NCBI GenBank assembly: GCA_902385025.1
Contig: CABMDX010000247.1
Span: forward strand, 1 to 7,336
Length of the DNA: 7,336 nt
Direction: 5' to 3'
Origin: an uncultured archaeon
GTDB taxonomy: Archaea > Halobacteriota > Methanosarcinia > Methanotrichales > Methanotrichaceae
Shown here: in pieces, positions 5,659 to 7,336 of the stretch
Numbering within the stretch: the first letter of the stretch is position 1
Layout: each line of letters opens with the position of its first letter
Notes under the pieces: model-generated
What the model saw: the letters and a program-made list of their open reading frames with translations, nothing else
Told to the model about the DNA's origin: nothing
The model's database searches: none
Position numbers and translations under genes: made by a program

Positions 5659-5859
5659 TTAAGATCTTCGACCGTATAGATATCTGGTTCTCTCGCTAAG
5701 AAACTTGTGAAGTAATAGCTCATAGAGCATCATGAGTGACATGGTGATGTCCTCGGGCTCTTCAAGATCGTAAGGGAGATCATGGGCTATGGTACTGTGC
5801 TTTATGATCTCACATATGGATATTTCTCTCGATTCCTGGTATTTAAAGCTTGATTGCAA
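5659..5859 (-). CDS. Small ORF upstream of the MazF fragment, possible antitoxin
   Basis: Open frame of 66 codons from TTG 5859 to TAA 5659. The product is acidic in the middle (HDLPYDLEEPEDITMSLMML) and basic at the end (LSERTRYLYGRRS). C-rich third positions (ATC, CCC, GAC, ACC) in the middle suggest real coding. I recognise no antitoxin DNA-binding fold; the call rests on position, 12 bp before a MazF fragment on the same strand. The start is unresolved: no SD precedes TTG 5859, and the TATA-like elements on this strand (TATAAA at 5866-5871, TTTAAATA at 5839-5847) are very close to or inside the frame. It may be a 5'-degraded gene. It is divergent from the ribosomal operon. Confidence 0.4.
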   Translation of the reverse strand: MQSSFKYQESREISICEIIKHSTIAHDLPYDLEEPEDITMSLMMLYELLLHKFLSERTRYLYGRRS

Positions 5860-5903
5860 GAGGGCTTTATACCTGATGTGCTATTTTGATCCGGCCCTAT
5901 ATG

Positions 5904-5918
5904 CAAAGCCCGGCTTTG
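5904..5918. promoter_or_regulatory. Perfect palindrome CAAAGCC-C-GGCTTTG upstream of the ribosomal operon TATA box
   Basis: Seven-base perfect inverted arms around one central base, ending eight bases before the TATA-like element at 5926-5934. A site directly upstream of BRE/TATA is a usual position for an archaeal activator or a regulator acting on the divergent small ORF. Binding is inference; the symmetry is seen directly. Confidence 0.4.
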
Positions 5919-5925
5919 GAAAACC

Positions 5926-5934
5926 CTTAAATAC
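5926..5934 (+). promoter_or_regulatory. TATA box of the rpl18e-rpl13-rps9-rpoN operon
   Basis: CTTAAATAC preceded by purine-rich GGAAAACC, which fits a BRE. With the normal archaeal distance of about 25 bp, transcription would start near 5955, giving a leader of about 110 nt that contains all the hairpins at 5961-6059. It lies in the only AT-rich patch of this gap on the plus strand. Confidence 0.55.
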
Positions 5935-5960
5935 TGGCGAGGAGTCGGTTAGTTCATTCC

Positions 5961-6059
5961 GCACAGGGATGATAACGCCCTGGGCACATGGACCGGCAGG
6001 TCCGAACGTGCGTTGCTCGCACGTAAGTCGGTCTCAATCGACTGAGACCTCTGCGGAGG
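5961..6059 (+). promoter_or_regulatory. Structured 5' leader with hairpins and a possible SD-hiding switch
   Basis: Successive stem-loops precede rpl18e. H1: GCACAGGG (5961-5968) with CCCTGGGC (5978-5985), one A-G mismatch. H2: GGACC (5990-5994) with GGTCC (5999-6003), loop GGCA. H3: ACGTGCG (6006-6012) with CGCACGT (6018-6024), loop TTGCT. H4: GGTCTCA (6030-6036) with TGAGACC (6043-6049), loop ATCGAC. A fifth pairing, CCTC (6048-6051) with GAGG (6056-6059), would bury the eL18 Shine-Dalgarno, and it shares bases 6048-6049 with H4, so H4 and the SD-hiding stem exclude each other. GGTC at 5999-6002 could also pair with GACC at 6046-6049. Such a design suits ribosomal-protein feedback: bacterial rplM-rpsI (L13-S9) operons are autoregulated by L13 through leaders. 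An archaeal equivalent is inference here. Confidence 0.6.
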
Positions 6060-6065
6060 ATTTGA

Positions 6066-6425
6066 ATGACATTTGAAAAGACTAATCCAAGGATAGTCCG
6101 TCTTATCGGTGACCTTAAGGCGGCCTCTCGCGAGAACGGCGCTCCTCTCTGGCGCGATGTAGCCAAGAGATTGGAGAAGCCCAGGCGCAATTATGCTGCA
6201 ATAAACCTCAGCAAGATCAACCGGCATACAAAGCCCAACGATATTGTTCTTGTGGCTGGCAAAGTGCTGGCCGCCGGGGATCTGGAGCACGGCGTTACCG
6301 TGGCCGCCCTTAATTTCAGCAGCCAGGCTACGTCCAAGATTCTGGCAGCAGGCGGGAGATGCCTGGCAATTGAGAAACTGGTGACGGAGCACCCCAAGGG
6401 ATCCGGCATAAAGATTTTGAGGTGA
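6066..6425 (+). CDS. rpl18e: 50S ribosomal protein L18e (eL18)
   Basis: Large-subunit ribosomal protein found in archaea and eukaryotes, 119 aa, normal length. Recognised by TNPRIVRLIGDLKAASREN near the start (residues 6-24), WRDVAKRLEKPRR (29-41), INLSKINRHTKPND (46-59) and VLVAGKVLAAGDL (61-73), with the GSGIKILR tail. It belongs to the uL15/eL18 fold group and binds 23S rRNA. The SD GGAGG (6055-6059) lies six bases before ATG 6066 and is the strand of a potential hairpin in the leader. It opens the operon; in many archaea rpoD and rps11/rps4/rps13 precede it, but here the upstream DNA is unrelated, so the cluster is broken at this point. The stop TGA sits inside the SD of rpl13. Confidence 0.97.
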   Translation: MTFEKTNPRIVRLIGDLKAASRENGAPLWRDVAKRLEKPRRNYAAINLSKINRHTKPNDIVLVAGKVLAAGDLEHGVTVAALNFSSQATSKILAAGGRCLAIEKLVTEHPKGSGIKILR

Positions 6426-6429
6426 GACG

Positions 6430-6849
6430 ATGATAGTAGTAGATGCAACTGGATTGGTCATGGGGCGCCTGGCAAGTGTAACCGCCAAGAGCCTGCTGGC
6501 TGGCGAAGAGATCAACATCGTCAATGCCGAGAAAGCCCTCATCACTGGCAGACGCGATTTCATTTTCGATGATTACCAGCAAACCAGAACCCGTGGCCAT
6601 AAGGAAAGAGGTCCCTACTTCCCCCGCCGCCCTGAGATGATCCTCAAGAGGACCGTGCGCGGAATGCTTCCCTACAAGATGAGAAGAGGACGCGATGCGT
6701 TCTCCCGGCTGAAGATCTATGTAGGCGTTCCAAGAGACCTCAAGGGTGCGCAGTTTGTGCAGCCAGATGGGGCGAAGATGAGAACGGCAAGCAATAACAG
6801 ATACATCGAGCTTGGCTTCCTCAGCAAGAGGCTCGGAGCGAGCTTTTAG
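6430..6849 (+). CDS. rpl13: 50S ribosomal protein L13 (uL13)
   Basis: Universal large-subunit protein of 139 aa, the usual archaeal size. Early landmarks are GLVMGRLASVTAKSLLAGE (8-26) and VNAEKALITGRR (31-42). The central archaeal/eukaryotic signature is PRRPEMILKRTVRGMLPYK (65-83), running into RRGRDAFSRLKIYVGVP (85-101). It is an early assembly protein that binds 23S rRNA, and in bacteria L13 also represses its own operon. GAGGTGA (6419-6425) overlaps the eL18 stop and lies four bases before ATG 6430, so the two are probably translationally coupled. It ends with TAG, showing that TAG works as a normal stop in this operon. Nothing unusual in the protein. Confidence 0.97.
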   Translation: MIVVDATGLVMGRLASVTAKSLLAGEEINIVNAEKALITGRRDFIFDDYQQTRTRGHKERGPYFPRRPEMILKRTVRGMLPYKMRRGRDAFSRLKIYVGVPRDLKGAQFVQPDGAKMRTASNNRYIELGFLSKRLGASF

Positions 6850-6862
6850 TGGTGGTCTCTAA

Positions 6863-7261
6863 ATGAAGATAATTAATACTTCGGGCAAGAAGAAGATGGC
6901 AACTGCAAGGGCCACTCTGAAGGAAGGAAAGGGCGTTGTGCGCATCAACAAAGTGCCCCTCGATATCTACGAGCCGCGCCTTGCCAGACTCAAGATTCAG
7001 GAACCAGTTCAGATTGCCGGCGATCTGATCAAGGCAATGAACATCGATGTCGTTGTGAGCGGCGGCGGGACCATGGGGCAGACCGATGCCGTAAGGACCG
7101 CAATCGCCAAAGGCATAGTAGAGTGGACTGGCGACACAGGGCTGAAAGAAGCCTTCTCCGAGTATGACCGAAATCTCCTGGTCAGCGATCATCGGCAGAA
7201 GGAGAGGAAAAAGTTCGGTGGACTTGGTGCCAGATCTAAGTACCAGAAGTCCTACAGGTGA
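6863..7261 (+). CDS. rps9: 30S ribosomal protein S9 (uS9)
   Basis: Small-subunit head protein of 132 aa whose basic C-terminal tail reaches the P-site tRNA. The N-terminal part has [22 protein letters not shown] (8-29). The core has [20 protein letters not shown] (64-83), the classic GQ-x-AxRxAxAK-type helix, and the end has [12 protein letters not shown] then [10 protein letters not shown], with the invariant terminal K-S/R-x-R type tail ending in R132. GGTGG (6851-6855) seven bases before ATG 6863 is a weaker SD than the others in the operon. The gap to uL13 is 13 bp. Its last codons (AGGTGA, 7256-7261) act as the ribosome site for rpoN. Confidence 0.97.
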   Translation: MKIINTSGKKKMATARATLKEGKGVVRINKVPLDIYEPRLARLKIQEPVQIAGDLIKAMNIDVVVSGGGTMGQTDAVRTAIAKGIVEWTGDTGLKEAFSEYDRNLLVSDHRQKERKKFGGLGARSKYQKSYR

Positions 7262-7267
7262 AACTGC

Positions 7268-7336
7268 TTGATTCCAGTCAGGTGCTTTTCCTGTGGCAAA
7301 GTGATCTCTCATGTATGGGAGGAATACCGGGAGCGC
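7268..7336 (+). CDS. rpoN: DNA-directed RNA polymerase subunit N (partial, runs off the window)
   Basis: First 23 residues of the small zinc subunit of archaeal RNA polymerase (RPB10 homologue, about 60-70 aa when complete). The start reads MIPVRCFSCGK, with the invariant N-terminal CX2C zinc ligands C6 and C9, followed by VISHVWEEYRER. RpoN helps assemble the RpoD/RpoL platform. The start is TTG at 7268: no ATG or GTG is available in frame, the IPVRCF sequence fixes the N-terminus, and AGGTGA (7256-7261) at the end of rps9 is six bases upstream. The TTG start together with an SD overlapping the rps9 stop suggests coupled, reduced translation relative to the ribosomal proteins. Confidence 0.93.
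   Translation, partial: MIPVRCFSCGKVISHVWEEYRER

Noticed and set aside
5961..6029. tRNA gene upstream of rpl18e
   Set aside because: GGTCCGAAC resembles a T-arm start, but no acceptor stem, anticodon arm or D-arm can be folded around it.
5969..6045. C/D-box guide RNA in the rpl18e leader (ATGATAA ... CTGA)
   Set aside because: The C-box match is imperfect, spacing exceeds usual archaeal C/D RNAs, no C'/D' pair is visible, and the boxes fall in loops of separate hairpins.

Overview
The window most likely comes from a methanogenic euryarchaeon, plausibly a Methanothrix/Methanosaeta relative. The reasons are an archaeal ribosomal operon in the order eL18 - uL13 - uS9 - rpoN, archaeal TATA-like boxes (CTTAAATAC, TTTAAATA), strong Shine-Dalgarno sites, a TTG start for rpoN, and a LytS-type 5TM receptor of a kind I associate with Methanosarcinales. 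The genus is an inference.

Layout, left to right. (1) Positions 77-1317 (+) hold a small thioredoxin followed 11 bp later by a metallo-beta-lactamase-fold beta-CASP-like nuclease. The nuclease frame ends at a TAG, but clearly coding sequence continues in the same frame behind that TAG and a further TGA, so its C-terminus looks freshly broken or conditionally read through. (2) Positions 1446-2098 (-) are AT-rich and hold a HEPN-domain protein split into two frames that overlap at ATGGTAG. (3) Positions 2281-3543 (-) encode an intact TctA/DUF112-type 12-TM-class permease, with a palindromic region upstream. (4) Positions 3544-5660 are a gene-poor patchwork with decayed sequence: an inverted repeat, a 68-aa two-helix membrane protein (-) with a strong ribosome binding site, a stand-alone LytS/YhcK-type 5TM receptor protein (+), and two diverged copies of a 43-bp direct repeat (4038-4080 and 5480-5522) that bracket these two genes. 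The right-hand copy coincides exactly with the truncated end of a MazF/PemK toxin fragment (5521-5646, -), which sits 12 bp downstream of a co-oriented small ORF that could be its antitoxin or antitoxin remnant. (5) Positions 5904-7336 (+) are the translation/transcription operon: a perfect palindrome, a TATA box, a roughly 100-nt leader made of successive hairpins in which the last hairpin competes with one that would bury the eL18 ribosome binding site, and then rpl18e, rpl13, rps9 and the start of rpoN.

The ends of the window are conserved housekeeping DNA. The middle (about 1.2-5.9 kb) is an accessory zone with truncated or frameshifted defence/toxin-like genes (HEPN, MazF), membrane proteins and repeats. 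The two most interesting points are the switch-like leader of the ribosomal operon and the repeat-bounded segment that truncates MazF. I found no tRNA, rRNA or CRISPR array.
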